Shown one piece after another: positions 1-9,511 of a DNA stretch of 45,961 nucleotides. Below the pieces are notes generated by a model. The model did not search any database, was not told the DNA's origin, and saw only the letters and a program-made list of their open reading frames with translations. Positions within the stretch are counted from its first letter, which is position 1; every line of letters begins with the position of its first letter. The position numbers were made by a program, and so were the translations under genes. Source of the DNA: an uncultured Collinsella sp. (GTDB taxonomy: Bacteria; Actinomycetota; Coriobacteriia; Coriobacteriales; Coriobacteriaceae); NCBI GenBank assembly GCA_900542305.1, contig UQMU01000017.1, forward strand, positions 1 through 45,961. Direction: 5' to 3'.

Positions 1-58
1 GGCTATTATACCACGGTGGCATCACCTATATGTCAATGTTGGTCTAACAGAGCCAAAG

Positions 59-84
59 AAAAAAGCCCCCGATCTGGGAGCTTT
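59..84 (-). terminator. Rho-independent terminator of tRNA-Ser(CGA)
   Basis: Read on the minus strand, AAAGCTCCC (84-76) pairs with GGGGGCTTT (70-62) around a five-base loop and runs into a T tract (64-59). It lies just downstream of the tRNA-Ser(CGA) gene. Confidence 0.8.
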
Positions 85-95
85 CTCAACCAAAA

Positions 96-186
96 TGGCG
101 GAGGAGGAGGGATTCGAACCCTCGTGACCTTATACAGGCCAAACGGTTTTCGAGACCGCCGCATTCAACCACTCTGCCACCCCTCC
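96..186 (-). tRNA. tRNA-Ser (anticodon CGA)
   Basis: The minus strand gives a class II tRNA. The acceptor arm GGAGGGG (186-180) pairs with CTCCTCC with one G-U. The anticodon stem GCGGT/ACCGT encloses a CTCGAAA loop, giving anticodon CGA, which reads UCG. There is a long variable arm typical of tRNA-Ser and a TψC arm with GGTTCGAATCC. Discriminator G and an encoded CCA (98-96) finish the 91-base gene. It follows a second tRNA-Ser gene on the same strand, separated by a terminator. Confidence 0.95.
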
Positions 187-195
187 GCGTGGGGT

Positions 196-226
196 AAAAA
201 CAAAGCAGGCTCGAAGGCCTGCTTTG
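196..226 (-). terminator. Rho-independent terminator between the tRNA-Ser genes
   Basis: A perfect 10-bp stem, CAAAGCAGGC / GCCTGCTTTG (226-217 with 210-201), has a six-base loop and is followed on the minus strand by TTTTT (200-196). It ends tRNA-Ser(GGA) transcripts before tRNA-Ser(CGA), so the second tRNA depends on read-through or a promoter of its own that I could not identify. Confidence 0.85.
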
Positions 227-234
227 GAATTAAC

Positions 235-325
235 TGGCGGAGAGTCAGGGATTTGAACCCTGGAGACGCTTTTGACGCCTACACGATTTCCAATCGTGCT
301 CCTTCGGCCACTCGGACAACTCTCC
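235..325 (-). tRNA. tRNA-Ser (anticodon GGA)
   Basis: This is a class II tRNA on the minus strand. The acceptor stem GGAGAGT / ACTCTCC is perfect. The anticodon stem CACGA/TCGTG holds the loop TTGGAAA, giving anticodon GGA, which reads UCC and UCU. It has a long variable arm, a TψC arm with GGTTCAAATCC, discriminator G and an encoded CCA (237-235). It is 91 bases, the same size as its neighbour, and has a good sigma-70 type promoter just upstream. Confidence 0.95.
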
Positions 326-341
326 GTTAAATGCGAAAGTC

Positions 342-370
342 AGTATACACGAGGAATCGCTAAGTGCAAA
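342..370 (-). promoter_or_regulatory. Promoter for tRNA-Ser(GGA)
   Basis: On the minus strand TTTGCA (370-365) and TATACT (347-342) are separated by 17 bases, and the -10 box lies 16 bases before the tRNA 5' end. Both boxes fit the housekeeping sigma consensus. Confidence 0.65.
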
Positions 371-730
371 CAGAAAAGTTGGCATTTTTTAAAACGCTTG
401 GCCGCGCTTGGCGTTGCAGTGGGGTTTGAGGTGCCAAAAAAACGGCTTCCGACCAGCGTGGTTGATCAACTTAATTGTTCAAAAGGGGTATTCATGAGCG
501 ACTTGGCAATGAATTTAAAAATCTTTGGGTGGTGCTGTGGACCACCGGTATGCATCTTGCGACCACAGCCCTGTGCCCGTTGACCTGCGGCTTGGCTCAG
601 CTTGTCCCCGCGGCATCGTATCTTGTCCACAAATCCGTCAAGCTCTTGGTCGGCATTTGGTTGGAATGCGCATGAAACACCGTGCGACTATGGGCATATG
701 TGGAGGTCATGAGGTTGTAGCTGCATATTC
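371..730. other. Intergenic region without a supported gene
   Basis: About 360 bases lie between the divergent tRNA-Ser and rpsF promoters. The open frames here are short, lack a convincing ribosome site and resemble no protein I know. I see overlapping small hairpins: GGTGGT/ACCACC (529-534 with 541-546) and GCTGTGG/CCACAGC (534-540 with 563-569). A GCTGCA/TGCAGC inverted repeat (719-736) overlaps the -35 box of the rpsF promoter. A structured RNA is possible but I cannot name one. Confidence 0.4.
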
Positions 731-759
731 TTGCAGCCTAGGAGGTTGAAAGATATTAT
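731..759 (+). promoter_or_regulatory. Promoter of the rpsF operon
   Basis: TTGCAG (731-736) and TATTAT (754-759) are separated by exactly 17 bases. This predicts transcription from about position 766, giving a leader of about 65 bases before rpsF. Confidence 0.6.
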
Positions 760-775
760 TACCAAGTCTTTTCCT

Positions 776-804
776 GCTTCAGGCGCACCTTCACGACCTG
801 AAGC
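776..804 (+). promoter_or_regulatory. Leader hairpin upstream of rpsF
   Basis: GCTTCAGG (776-783) pairs perfectly with CCTGAAGC (797-804) around a 13-base loop in the predicted 5' leader. Ribosomal S6 operons in many bacteria carry an RNA element bound by the S6:S18 complex. The position fits that role, but I could not match the known S6:S18 motif base by base, so autoregulation is an inference. Confidence 0.35.
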
Positions 805-830
805 CACATTTGCCCAGAGGAGGTGACAAT

Positions 831-1124
831 ATGAAGGCTTATGAACTGCTGTTCTTTGTTGACCCGTCGCTCGACCCCGAGACTCGTCTCGCTGTTATGA
901 AGCGTATCGATACCACGATCGCTGAGGGCGCTGGCAAGGTCGACTCCGTTGACGAGTGGGGCAAGCGCAAGCTCGCCTACGAGATCAACGACCTCACCGA
1001 TGGTGACTACACCCTCATCAACTTCCACGCAGATCCTACCCAGATCGCCGAGCTTGATCGCGTCCTGCGCATCACCGACGCTGTGGTCCGCCACATGATC
1101 GTCCGTCGCGACGACCAGGAGTAA
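831..1124 (+). CDS. rpsF: 30S ribosomal protein S6
   Basis: This 97-residue protein is ribosomal protein S6, which binds 16S rRNA with S18 in the small-subunit platform. The sequence opens MKAYELLFFVDP and shows the family's alternating strands and helices, with WGKRKLAYEI in the middle and a charged end RRDDQE. The start at 831 is chosen because GAGGAGGTGA lies just before it; the in-frame codon at 810 would add seven residues not found in the family. It is first in the order rpsF-ssb-rpsR-rplI, which is widespread in bacteria. The length is normal. Confidence 0.97.
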   Translation: MKAYELLFFVDPSLDPETRLAVMKRIDTTIAEGAGKVDSVDEWGKRKLAYEINDLTDGDYTLINFHADPTQIAELDRVLRITDAVVRHMIVRRDDQE

Positions 1125-1172
1125 GACTGTCGTTTTGGACTGGGCTTGTGCCCCAAGAGGAAGTAGTGAGTT

Positions 1173-1625
1173 ATGAGCATCAATCGAGTGAACATCACCG
1201 GTAACCTCACCCGCGATCCCGAGCTGCGCGCCACCGCCGGCGGAACCCAGGTTCTGTCCTTTGGCGTTGCCGTGAACGATCGTCGCCGCAACGCGCAGAC
1301 TGGCGAGTGGGAGGACTATCCCAACTTTGTCGACTGCACCATGTTCGGCACCCGCGCCGAGGCCGTGAGCCGTTTCCTGGCAAAGGGAAACAAGGTCGCG
1401 ATCGAGGGCAAGCTGCGCTACAGCTCTTGGGAGCGCGACGGCCAGCGCCGGAGCAAGCTTGAGGTCATCGTCGATGAGATCGAGTTTATGAGCTCCCGTG
1501 GTGGCCAGGGTGGCTACGATCAGGGCGGTTACGCCCCCGCAGCTCCCGCGCCCGCAGCACGTCCTGCCGCGCCGGTGGCTACGCCGCCCGCGGTCGACGT
1601 CTACGATGAGGACATCCCGTTCTAA
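1173..1625 (+). CDS. ssb: Single-stranded DNA-binding protein
   Basis: SSB coats single-stranded DNA during replication, recombination and repair. The 150 residues begin MSINRVNITGNLTRDPEL, the usual first strand of the OB fold, which occupies about residues 1-105. A flexible Gly/Gln/Ala/Pro linker follows, then the acidic tip DEDIPF that recruits partner proteins. AGAGGAAG lies about ten bases before the ATG. Its position between rpsF and rpsR is the conserved one, with a 48-base gap to rpsF and no terminator, so it is probably co-transcribed with the ribosomal genes. Confidence 0.97.
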   Translation: MSINRVNITGNLTRDPELRATAGGTQVLSFGVAVNDRRRNAQTGEWEDYPNFVDCTMFGTRAEAVSRFLAKGNKVAIEGKLRYSSWERDGQRRSKLEVIVDEIEFMSSRGGQGGYDQGGYAPAAPAPAARPAAPVATPPAVDVYDEDIPF

Positions 1626-1697
1626 GGGTTGTTCACCTATTTTTGAGTGAGAGGCGGCTTCGGTTCGCCGAAGTTGCCAAATGAAAGGTATTTTGAC

Positions 1698-1964
1698 ATG
1701 GCTAATGATTTTTCTGCACGTCAGCCGCGTCGTAAGTACTGCCAGTTCTGCAAGGAGAACACTGAGTTCATCGACTATAAGGACACTCAGCTTCTCCGTA
1801 AGTACATGACCGACCGTGGCAAGATCAAGCCCCGTCGCGTCACTGGCGCTTGCACGCAGCATCAGCATGACATCGCCAACGCCATCAAGCGCGCCCGCGA
1901 GATGGCTCTCCTGCCGTACACCGTCCCCGTGGTTTCCTCTCGTGGCAACCGCGACCGCGGCTAA
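1698..1964 (+). CDS. rpsR: 30S ribosomal protein S18 (zinc-binding type)
   Basis: S18 is the small-subunit partner of S6. The 88-residue protein starts MANDFSARQP at 1698; an upstream in-frame codon at 1647 would add 17 residues of junk. The sequence has C15 and C18 in YCQFC, then C52 and H55 in ACTQH, so it appears to be the cysteine-containing, zinc-binding (C+) form, not the zinc-free paralogue. The basic C-terminal end is usual. It sits 73 bases after ssb and 15 before rplI, in the same operon. Confidence 0.97.
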   Translation: MANDFSARQPRRKYCQFCKENTEFIDYKDTQLLRKYMTDRGKIKPRRVTGACTQHQHDIANAIKRAREMALLPYTVPVVSSRGNRDRG

Positions 1965-1979
1965 GAAGGGAGACGCATC

Positions 1980-2501
1980 ATGAAGGTTATTCTTCTCGAT
2001 GAGATCAAGGGCAAGGGCGGCGAGGGTGACGTCGTAGAGGTCGCTCAGGGTTACGCTGAGAACTTCCTGTTCCCCAAGAAGCTCGCTGTTGCCGCCACCA
2101 AGGGCAACCTCAAGCAGCTTGACGAGCGTCGCAACAACATCGCCAAGCGCGAGGCCGTCCGTCTGGCTACCGCCAACGAGACCAAGGCTGCCTTCGAGGG
2201 CAAGACGGTCACCGTTGACGTCAAGGTCGGCGACGAGGGCATCCTCTTTGGCTCCGTTACCGCCGCTATGGTCGCTGACGCCATCAAGGCTCAGCTCGGT
2301 ATGGACATCGACCGCAAGCGCGTCGAGCTCGGTAAGCCCATCAAGGTTGCCGGTGCCCACACCGTTGCCATCTCGCTGTACCGCGAGATCAAGGCCGAGG
2401 TTGTCGTTCTCGTCGGCGTTACCGCCGAGGAGCTCGCTGCCGAGGCTGAGGTCGCCGAGGCCGAGACCGCCGAGGTCGAGACTGAGGCTGCTGCCGAGTA
2501 G
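1980..2501 (+). CDS. rplI: 50S ribosomal protein L9
   Basis: L9 binds 23S rRNA at the base of the L1 stalk. The N-terminal domain is plain: MKVILLDEIKGKGGEGDVVEVAQGYAENFL is the L9 signature region (quoted in two parts: MKVILLDEIKGKG, then GYAENFLFPKKLA). A long helix and a C-terminal domain follow. At 173 residues it is about 25 longer than usual because of an acidic tail from about residue 148, rich in Glu and Ala (AEVAEAETAEVE). AAGGGAG lies seven bases before the start. It is last in the operon and a strong terminator follows. Confidence 0.96.
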   Translation: MKVILLDEIKGKGGEGDVVEVAQGYAENFLFPKKLAVAATKGNLKQLDERRNNIAKREAVRLATANETKAAFEGKTVTVDVKVGDEGILFGSVTAAMVADAIKAQLGMDIDRKRVELGKPIKVAGAHTVAISLYREIKAEVVVLVGVTAEELAAEAEVAEAETAEVETEAAAE

Positions 2502-2535
2502 CATTTGCTGCAACGCAACAATCTTGTTCTAAGAA

Positions 2536-2572
2536 GGGCGCTCTGGGAAACCAGGGCGCCCTTTTGTTTTTT
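2536..2572 (+). terminator. Terminator of the rpsF-rplI operon
   Basis: GGGCGCTCTGG (2536-2546) pairs with CCAGGGCGCCC (2551-2561) around a GAAA tetraloop, with one G-U, followed by TTTTGTTTTTT. It is a classic intrinsic terminator. Confidence 0.92.
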
Positions 2573-2725
2573 GCGCTGAGTGAGTGTCATGGTGAACGTT
2601 GCGTCGAAGTCCTATATACAGGACCGTTCATCCGTTTGGTTCGGTGATGATTGGCGGCGCGCGGCGCGTTTTGGGACCGTGGCTGATACTATGGATGCTC
2701 GCAAGCGATATGAATGAGGATGCTC

Positions 2726-4117
2726 ATGGCATATGACGATAGGGAGACGGGGCTGACGGTCGAGGACCGCGGCTCAAAGTTGGGTCTTCCCCAAAACCAA
2801 GATGCAGAGGCCAATGTACTGGCCGCTATGCTGCTATCGCCCGAGGTGGTCGAAGAGGCCCAGGTCGAGCTGCAGCCCGATGATTTCTACCGGCCCATTC
2901 ATAAGACCATCTACACCGCGATGGTCGATATGTACAACAGCCGCATTCCCATCGACTCCATCTCGCTGATCGATTACCTGCGAAGCATCAACAAGCTCGA
3001 TGCCGTGGGCGGCGAGGCCTACATTTTGGAGCTGATGGGTCAGACTCTGTCGCTCGTGAACTGGCAGCACCATGCCGCCATCGTTCGTCGCGATTCGATG
3101 CTGCGCGAGCTGATCGGCGCCACCAACGAGATCAACGCGCTGGCATATAACGCCCCCACCGACACCAAGGAGGTCGTGGAGCTAGCCGAGAGCAAGCTGC
3201 TCAAGGTCACGGCACGCGAGGTCAAGTCGAGCTACAAGACGCTGACCGAGTTTATGGTTGAGGCCTATAACGAGGCCGAGGAAGTGTGTCAGGCCGGTGG
3301 TCAGGCTGCGGGCGTGCCCACGGGCTTCCCGTCACTCGACCGCATGCTCATGGGCTTCCGCGAGGGCCAGCTCATCATTATCGGCGCCCGCCCTGCTGTG
3401 GGTAAGACGTCGTTCGCCCTGAATCTGGCGCTCAACGCTGCCGCTGCCGGTTATACCGTCGGCTTCTTCTCGCTGGAGATGTCGGGCAAAGAAATTGCCC
3501 AGCGTCTGATTTGCGCCTACGCCATGATCTCGATCAGTGACTTCCGCATGGGCCGCATTAGCCCCGAGCAGTGGGCCAATATCAACGAGGCCACGCAGAC
3601 CTTGTCCAAGCTCGATATTCTGATTGACGATACGCCCGGCACCACAGTGACCGAGATTCGCGCCAAGAGCCGCCGCATGCTCCATAACAAGGAGAAGGCA
3701 ATCATCATCCTGGACTACCTGCAGCTGGTGAGTCCTCCGCCGGGACGCCGCTCCGAGAGCCGTACCGTCGAGGTTTCGGAGATGTCGCGTGGTCTGAAGA
3801 TCATGGCCAAGGAGCTCAAGATCCCGCTCATCGCGCTGTCGCAGCTCTCGCGTCAGGTCGAATCCCGTACCGGCAAGCGCCCGCAGCTTTCCGACCTTCG
3901 TGAATCGGGCTCCATCGAGCAGGACGCCGATATCGTTATGTTCTTGGACCGCTCCGCCGACGAGGCCGAGGCCTCGCGCGACGATCGACCCGACGAGGGC
4001 GTTACGCGTATCGTCGTGGCCAAGAACCGTTCGGGCCCGATCGGCGACGTCGATCTGATGTTCCTGCCGGCATCCACCAAGTTCTATGAGCTTGATGGGG
4101 CACATGCCGAGGAGTAG
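2726..4117 (+). CDS. dnaB: Replicative DNA helicase DnaB
   Basis: DnaB is the hexameric helicase that unwinds DNA ahead of the replication fork. The N-terminal primase-binding domain begins around LPQNQDAEANVLAAML. The RecA-like motor has Walker A GARPAVGKTS at about residues 219-228 and Walker B IIILDYLQLV at about 328, then LSQLSRQVE and DLRESGSIEQDADI. There is no intein. Three in-frame ATGs (2714, 2720, 2726) compete. I chose 2726, giving 463 residues, because GAGG lies six bases before it. It follows rplI after a terminator, a frequent arrangement. Confidence 0.95.
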   Translation: MAYDDRETGLTVEDRGSKLGLPQNQDAEANVLAAMLLSPEVVEEAQVELQPDDFYRPIHKTIYTAMVDMYNSRIPIDSISLIDYLRSINKLDAVGGEAYILELMGQTLSLVNWQHHAAIVRRDSMLRELIGATNEINALAYNAPTDTKEVVELAESKLLKVTAREVKSSYKTLTEFMVEAYNEAEEVCQAGGQAAGVPTGFPSLDRMLMGFREGQLIIIGARPAVGKTSFALNLALNAAAAGYTVGFFSLEMSGKEIAQRLICAYAMISISDFRMGRISPEQWANINEATQTLSKLDILIDDTPGTTVTEIRAKSRRMLHNKEKAIIILDYLQLVSPPPGRRSESRTVEVSEMSRGLKIMAKELKIPLIALSQLSRQVESRTGKRPQLSDLRESGSIEQDADIVMFLDRSADEAEASRDDRPDEGVTRIVVAKNRSGPIGDVDLMFLPASTKFYELDGAHAEE

Positions 4118-4144
4118 GACAGGCGCCCGTTGCACGGGTATACT
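4116..4144 (+). promoter_or_regulatory. Candidate purA promoter
   Basis: AGGACA (4116-4121), overlapping the dnaB stop, and TATACT (4139-4144) are 17 bases apart, about 67 bases before purA. The -10 box is good and the -35 box only fair. Confidence 0.4.
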
Positions 4145-4210
4145 GGGAATGTTTTGTGCTTCTGCGTGCCGGCGTGGCGCGTAGACAGTCCATGAATGTA
4201 AGGAGTAAAC

Positions 4211-5497
<1,287 letters not shown>

Positions 5498-5519
5498 TCG
5501 GGACTATTTGGTTATTGCG

Positions 5520-5561
5520 ATATACCCCTTTGCAGCCCGGACGGGCGGCCGAGGGGTATAT
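5520..5561 (+). terminator. Hairpin after purA
   Basis: ATATACCCCT (5520-5529) pairs with AGGGGTATAT (5552-5561), with a smaller GCCCG/CGGGC stem inside (5535-5546). Only a short T stretch follows, so it could be a terminator or an RNA-processing or attenuator structure between purA and purD. Confidence 0.5.
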
Positions 5562-5615
5562 TTGCTTGCAAAGGGCTCGCGCGGAGCGGGCCGTTCATCC
5601 ATAGAGGAGGCACCC

Positions 5616-6920
5616 TTGAAGGCGGACACTCAAACCATCGACATCCTGTTGTTGGGCAGCGGCGGCCGTGAGCATGCTTTGGCAGCTAAGCTCGCAGCAT
5701 CACCGCGCGCCGGCAAGCTCTACATCGCGCCGGGTAACGGCGGCACCGCGAGCTGCGGCGAGAACGTTGTTCTCGACGACTGCGATCCTGCGGCCGTGGC
5801 GGCGTTTGCGCAGAGCCACGGATGCGGACTCGTGGTAATTGGCCCCGAGGCTCCGCTCGTGGCGGGCGTGGCCGACGCCGTGCGCGCGGCGGGTATTCCC
5901 TGCTTTGGCCCGGGTGCCGAGGGCGCCCAGATGGAGGGCTCCAAGCTGTTCTCCAAGCAGCTCATGGAACGTGCGGGCATTCCGACGGCAGCCTATGGTT
6001 CGTTTACCGACGAGGCTTCGGCTCTCGCCTACGTGCGCGAGCAGGGCGCCCCGCTGGTCGTGAAGGCCGACGGCCTTGCCGCGGGCAAGGGCGTTATCGT
6101 GGCGACCGAACTTGAGCAGGCCGAGGAGGCCGTGCGCGAGTGCTTTGGCGGCACCTTTGGCGATGCCGGCAATACCGTGGTCATCGAGGAGATGCTGACC
6201 GGCCCCGAGTGCTCGCTGTTGGCCTTTACCGACGGCAAGACCGTGCGCCCCATGGCCACCTCGCAGGACCACAAGCGCGCGCTCGAGGGCGACAAGGGCC
6301 CCAACACCGGCGGCATGGGCGTCTACAGCCCGGTGCCCATCGTGACCGACGAGGAGCACGCCACCATGGTGAAGGTCATGGAGCAGACCGTGGCCGAGCT
6401 TGCTGCCGAGGGTATCGACTACCGCGGCTGCCTGTACGGCGGCTTTATGCTCACGCCTGCCGGTCCCAAGGTACTGGAGTTCAATGCCCGCTTTGGCGAC
6501 CCCGAGACGCAGGTCGTGCTGCCGCGCCTTAAGAATGACCTGGTCGAGGTCATGCTGGCTTGTGCCAACTGCGAGCTCGATCAGATTGAGCTCGACTGGC
6601 GTGACGAGTGGGCCGTGGCCATTGTCCTGACGAGCGCGGGTTATCCCGGCAGCTACGAGAAGGGCAAGGTCATCACCGGTATCGCCGATGCCGAGGCCAT
6701 GGAGAACGTGACCGTGTACCACGCGGGCACTGCCGTGGTGGACGGCCAGCTCGTGACCAATGGTGGCCGCGTGCTTGCCGTGACCGCTCTGGGCGACACG
6801 TTCGAGAACGCTCGCAACCTTGCCTACGAGGCCTGCGAGAAGATTGATTTTGAGGGCAAGACCCTGCGTCACGACATCGGTCTGCGCGCGCTGCGCGGCC
6901 GCGACGCCTGGGATGCCTAA
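5616..6920 (+). CDS. purD: Phosphoribosylamine-glycine ligase
   Basis: PurD makes glycinamide ribonucleotide from phosphoribosylamine, glycine and ATP, the second step of de novo purine synthesis. LLLGSGGREHALA near residue 10 opens the N-terminal domain, and an ATP-grasp domain follows with PLVVKADGLAAGKGV, GPECSLLAF, and NTGGMGVYSP. NARFGDPETQ closes the active site. I take TTG at 5616 as the start: GAGGAGG lies five bases before it, and translation from it gives 434 residues, the usual size. Upstream codons would run into purA. The Nudix gene begins 21 bases after its stop, so the two are probably co-transcribed. Confidence 0.95.
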   Translation: MKADTQTIDILLLGSGGREHALAAKLAASPRAGKLYIAPGNGGTASCGENVVLDDCDPAAVAAFAQSHGCGLVVIGPEAPLVAGVADAVRAAGIPCFGPGAEGAQMEGSKLFSKQLMERAGIPTAAYGSFTDEASALAYVREQGAPLVVKADGLAAGKGVIVATELEQAEEAVRECFGGTFGDAGNTVVIEEMLTGPECSLLAFTDGKTVRPMATSQDHKRALEGDKGPNTGGMGVYSPVPIVTDEEHATMVKVMEQTVAELAAEGIDYRGCLYGGFMLTPAGPKVLEFNARFGDPETQVVLPRLKNDLVEVMLACANCELDQIELDWRDEWAVAIVLTSAGYPGSYEKGKVITGIADAEAMENVTVYHAGTAVVDGQLVTNGGRVLAVTALGDTFENARNLAYEACEKIDFEGKTLRHDIGLRALRGRDAWDA

Positions 6921-6941
6921 AATCCGAGAGGAATGAGACGG

Positions 6942-7637
6942 ATGGACGAGAAGAACGAAGAGCTCATGGACGCGCAGATCGTCGAAGAGGACAGCCGCAT
7001 GTATGGGCACGCCGAGGGCGAGCCTGGTGGCGAGGTCGCTGACGAGCCGGCACTGGTGCTGGGCGACGACGACCCGCACGATGCCGAGCTGCACGAGAAG
7101 ATTCTTTCGGAGGAGTGCGCCTGGAAGGGCAAGATCCTTGACGTCCACCGTCTTGAGGTTGAGCTGCCCAACGGTCACCGCAGCGCCCGCGATATCGTTC
7201 GCCATCCGGGTGCGGCGGCCGTTGTGGCACTGACCGAGAGCGGCAAGATCGTACTGGTGCGTCAGTACCGCACCGCCATCGACCGCGTGACGGTCGAGAT
7301 TCCCGCCGGCAAGCTCGATCCAGGCGAGGACCCGCTCGATTGCGCCAAGCGCGAACTGCACGAGGAGACGGGCTTTAGGGCTGGTCGTATTCGCTTTTTG
7401 ACGTCGATTGTCACGTCCTGCGGTTTTTGCGATGAGATCATCCACATCTACTTGGCCACCAAGCTCGAGTTTGATGCGCCCAACCCCGATGATGACGAGT
7501 TTGTCAACGTGGACCTGGTGCCGCTGCACGAGCTGATCGACGCCGTGCTCGACGGCAAGATCGAAGACGCCAAGACCGTCGTGGGCGCCTTGGCCTGCGA
7601 TAGCATCGCGCACCGCTTGGGTGGGGCCGAGCTGTAA
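6942..7637 (+). CDS. Nudix hydrolase, probable ADP-ribose pyrophosphatase
   Basis: This 231-residue protein carries a full Nudix box at about residues 122-144: a glycine in AGKLDPGED, then RELHEETGF, which supplies the metal-binding glutamates (REXXEE). VRQYRTAIDRVTVEIPAG before it is typical of ADP-ribose pyrophosphatases (NudF-like), which cleave ADP-ribose to AMP and ribose 5-phosphate. Substrate is inferred from the family. About 60 acidic residues at the N terminus are extra. ATG 6942 is favoured over 6933 because GAGAGG would be too close to the latter. It follows purD closely and may share its transcript. Confidence 0.85.
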   Translation: MDEKNEELMDAQIVEEDSRMYGHAEGEPGGEVADEPALVLGDDDPHDAELHEKILSEECAWKGKILDVHRLEVELPNGHRSARDIVRHPGAAAVVALTESGKIVLVRQYRTAIDRVTVEIPAGKLDPGEDPLDCAKRELHEETGFRAGRIRFLTSIVTSCGFCDEIIHIYLATKLEFDAPNPDDDEFVNVDLVPLHELIDAVLDGKIEDAKTVVGALACDSIAHRLGGAEL

Positions 7638-7649
7638 CGAGCGGGAATA

Positions 7650-7688
7650 GCCCTGGGACAAGAACTACTGATTACTTTGTCCCAGGGC
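7650..7688 (+). terminator. Hairpin terminator after the Nudix gene
   Basis: GCCCTGGGACAA (7650-7661) pairs with TTGTCCCAGGGC (7678-7689) with a 16-base loop. The T stretch after it is broken, so termination may be partial. Confidence 0.6.
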
Positions 7689-7719
7689 CTTATGTTGCTG
7701 ATATTTCTTTGAGGATCAC

Positions 7720-9492
7720 ATGTTTAAGAGGTTTCTTTCGTATTACGAGCCCCAGATGGGGCTTTTTGTTGCTGATACTGTTTGTGCTCTGGTGCTTGCC
7801 GCCATTGACCTGGCGTTCCCCATTATCCTGCGCAATTTGACCGGTGGGCTGTTTACTCAGGGTCAGGCTGCTATTATGCAGGCGCTCGGCATGATCGCGG
7901 TGGGCTTGGTGCTGATGTATGCCGTCCGCTGCGCCTGCCGCTATTTTGTGAGCTATTGGGGTCACGTGATGGGCGCGCGTATGGAGTCCAAAATGCGCGA
8001 GGACCTGTTTGACCAGTATGAGCGCTTTAGCTTTGCATACTTCGACCGCAACAGCTCGGGCGACATGATGAGCCGCGTGGTCAACGACCTGTTCGATATC
8101 TGCGAGGCGGCGCACCACGTGCCCGAGTGGATCATCATCTGCGGCATCGAGATCATCGGCTCGTTTGTGATCCTCTTTACCATTGCCCCGGTGCTGGCGC
8201 TCGCCATGGCCGTGGTGACGGTGGCGTTTGCGGTCATCATGTTTTGGCAGAACATGCGTATGCGCGAGGTTTTTAGCGACAACCGCAAAAAGATCAGCGG
8301 CATCAATGCGCAGCTGCAGGATTCGCTTGCGGGCATGCGCGTAGTCAAGAGCTTTGCCAACGAGGAGACCGAGCGCGCCAAGTTCCGTGCCTCTAACGAT
8401 CGCTACCTTTCGTCCAAGGAGAACATGTATCACGCCATGGGCGTCTATACCGCGACGTATGGCCTGCTCTCGGGTGTGCTCTATGTGATCGTGGTGCTGC
8501 TGGGCGGCTGGCTGGTCGCCCAGGGACAGCTGCAGGCGGTCGATATGGCGACCTTTGCACTCTATATTTCGCTGTTCTGCACGCCGCTCGAGACGCTCGT
8601 CAATTCGGCCGAAACGTATCAGAAGGCTATCGCCGGCTTTAAACGTATGGACGAGGTGCTCTCGACCGCGCCGGATATCCAGGACAAGCCGGGCGCTACG
8701 GATCTGCAGGTGACTGCCGGCGCCGTGGAGTATCACGACGTGTGCTTTAACTACGAGGATGTCGAGCTGGGCGAGGGCTATGCCGACGAGCGTCCCGTTA
8801 TCGACCATATGAATCTGTCCATCAAGCCCGGGCAGACCATCGCGCTGGTTGGCCCTTCGGGCGGTGGCAAGTCCACGACCTGTTCGCTGCTGCCGCGCTT
8901 TTATGACGTGGCTGCCGGATCCATTAGCATCGACGGCCAGGACGTGCGCGATGTGACGCAGCAGAGCCTGCGCCGCGCCATCGGCCTGGTGCAGCAGGAT
9001 GTCTATCTATTTGACGGTACGATTGGCGAGAACATCGCCTACGGCAAGCCGGGCGCCACGGCAGAAGAGATCGCCGAGGCCGCCCGTCGCGCCAACATCG
9101 ATGCCTTTATCGAGTCGCTTCCGCAGGGCTACGACACCGTGGTGGGCGAGCGCGGCAGCCGTCTTTCGGGCGGACAGAAGCAGCGCGTTGCCATCGCGCG
9201 CGTGTTTCTCAAGAACCCCAAGATCCTGATTTTGGACGAGGCGACGAGTGCTTTGGATAACGAGAGCGAGGAGGCGGTGCAGGAGTCACTCGAAGAGCTG
9301 GCACGCGGCCGCACCACGATTATTATCGCCCACCGTCTTTCGACCATTAAGCATGCCGATGAGATTGCGACCGTTGAGCATGGTCGCGTTGTGGAGCGTG
9401 GCACGCACGAGGAGCTTCTCGCCCGTGGCGGCACCTATGCCCGTTACTATCGAATGCAGTTCGAAGGTGCGCGTGCGCACGAGCTCGACTGA
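7720..9492 (+). CDS. ABC exporter, fused permease and ATPase
   Basis: A half-size ABC exporter of 590 residues that would work as a dimer, or with another half not present here. Residues 1-310 hold six membrane helices (e.g. VLYVIVVLLGGWLVA). The nucleotide-binding domain has Walker A GPSGGGKST near residue 378, signature LSGGQKQR near 482, Walker B ILILDEATSALD near 502, and the switch histidine in IIAHRLSTI. It belongs to the MsbA/LmrA-like group that exports lipids, drugs or peptides. The sequence does not reveal the substrate. The start is supported by GAGG about nine bases upstream. The next gene begins 19 bases after its stop. Confidence 0.9.
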   Translation: MFKRFLSYYEPQMGLFVADTVCALVLAAIDLAFPIILRNLTGGLFTQGQAAIMQALGMIAVGLVLMYAVRCACRYFVSYWGHVMGARMESKMREDLFDQYERFSFAYFDRNSSGDMMSRVVNDLFDICEAAHHVPEWIIICGIEIIGSFVILFTIAPVLALAMAVVTVAFAVIMFWQNMRMREVFSDNRKKISGINAQLQDSLAGMRVVKSFANEETERAKFRASNDRYLSSKENMYHAMGVYTATYGLLSGVLYVIVVLLGGWLVAQGQLQAVDMATFALYISLFCTPLETLVNSAETYQKAIAGFKRMDEVLSTAPDIQDKPGATDLQVTAGAVEYHDVCFNYEDVELGEGYADERPVIDHMNLSIKPGQTIALVGPSGGGKSTTCSLLPRFYDVAAGSISIDGQDVRDVTQQSLRRAIGLVQQDVYLFDGTIGENIAYGKPGATAEEIAEAARRANIDAFIESLPQGYDTVVGERGSRLSGGQKQRVAIARVFLKNPKILILDEATSALDNESEEAVQESLEELARGRTTIIIAHRLSTIKHADEIATVEHGRVVERGTHEELLARGGTYARYYRMQFEGARAHELD

Positions 9493-9511
9493 TTGATATG
9501 ACAGGAAGTTT

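Noticed and set aside
623..631. TTGTCCACA, similar to a DnaA box, as a sign of the replication origin
   Set aside because: It is a single imperfect site, with no AT-rich unwinding region or cluster of boxes.
475..675. A 66-codon open frame between the tRNA genes and rpsF
   Set aside because: Not similar to any known protein, no convincing ribosome site, and it overlaps other equally weak frames.
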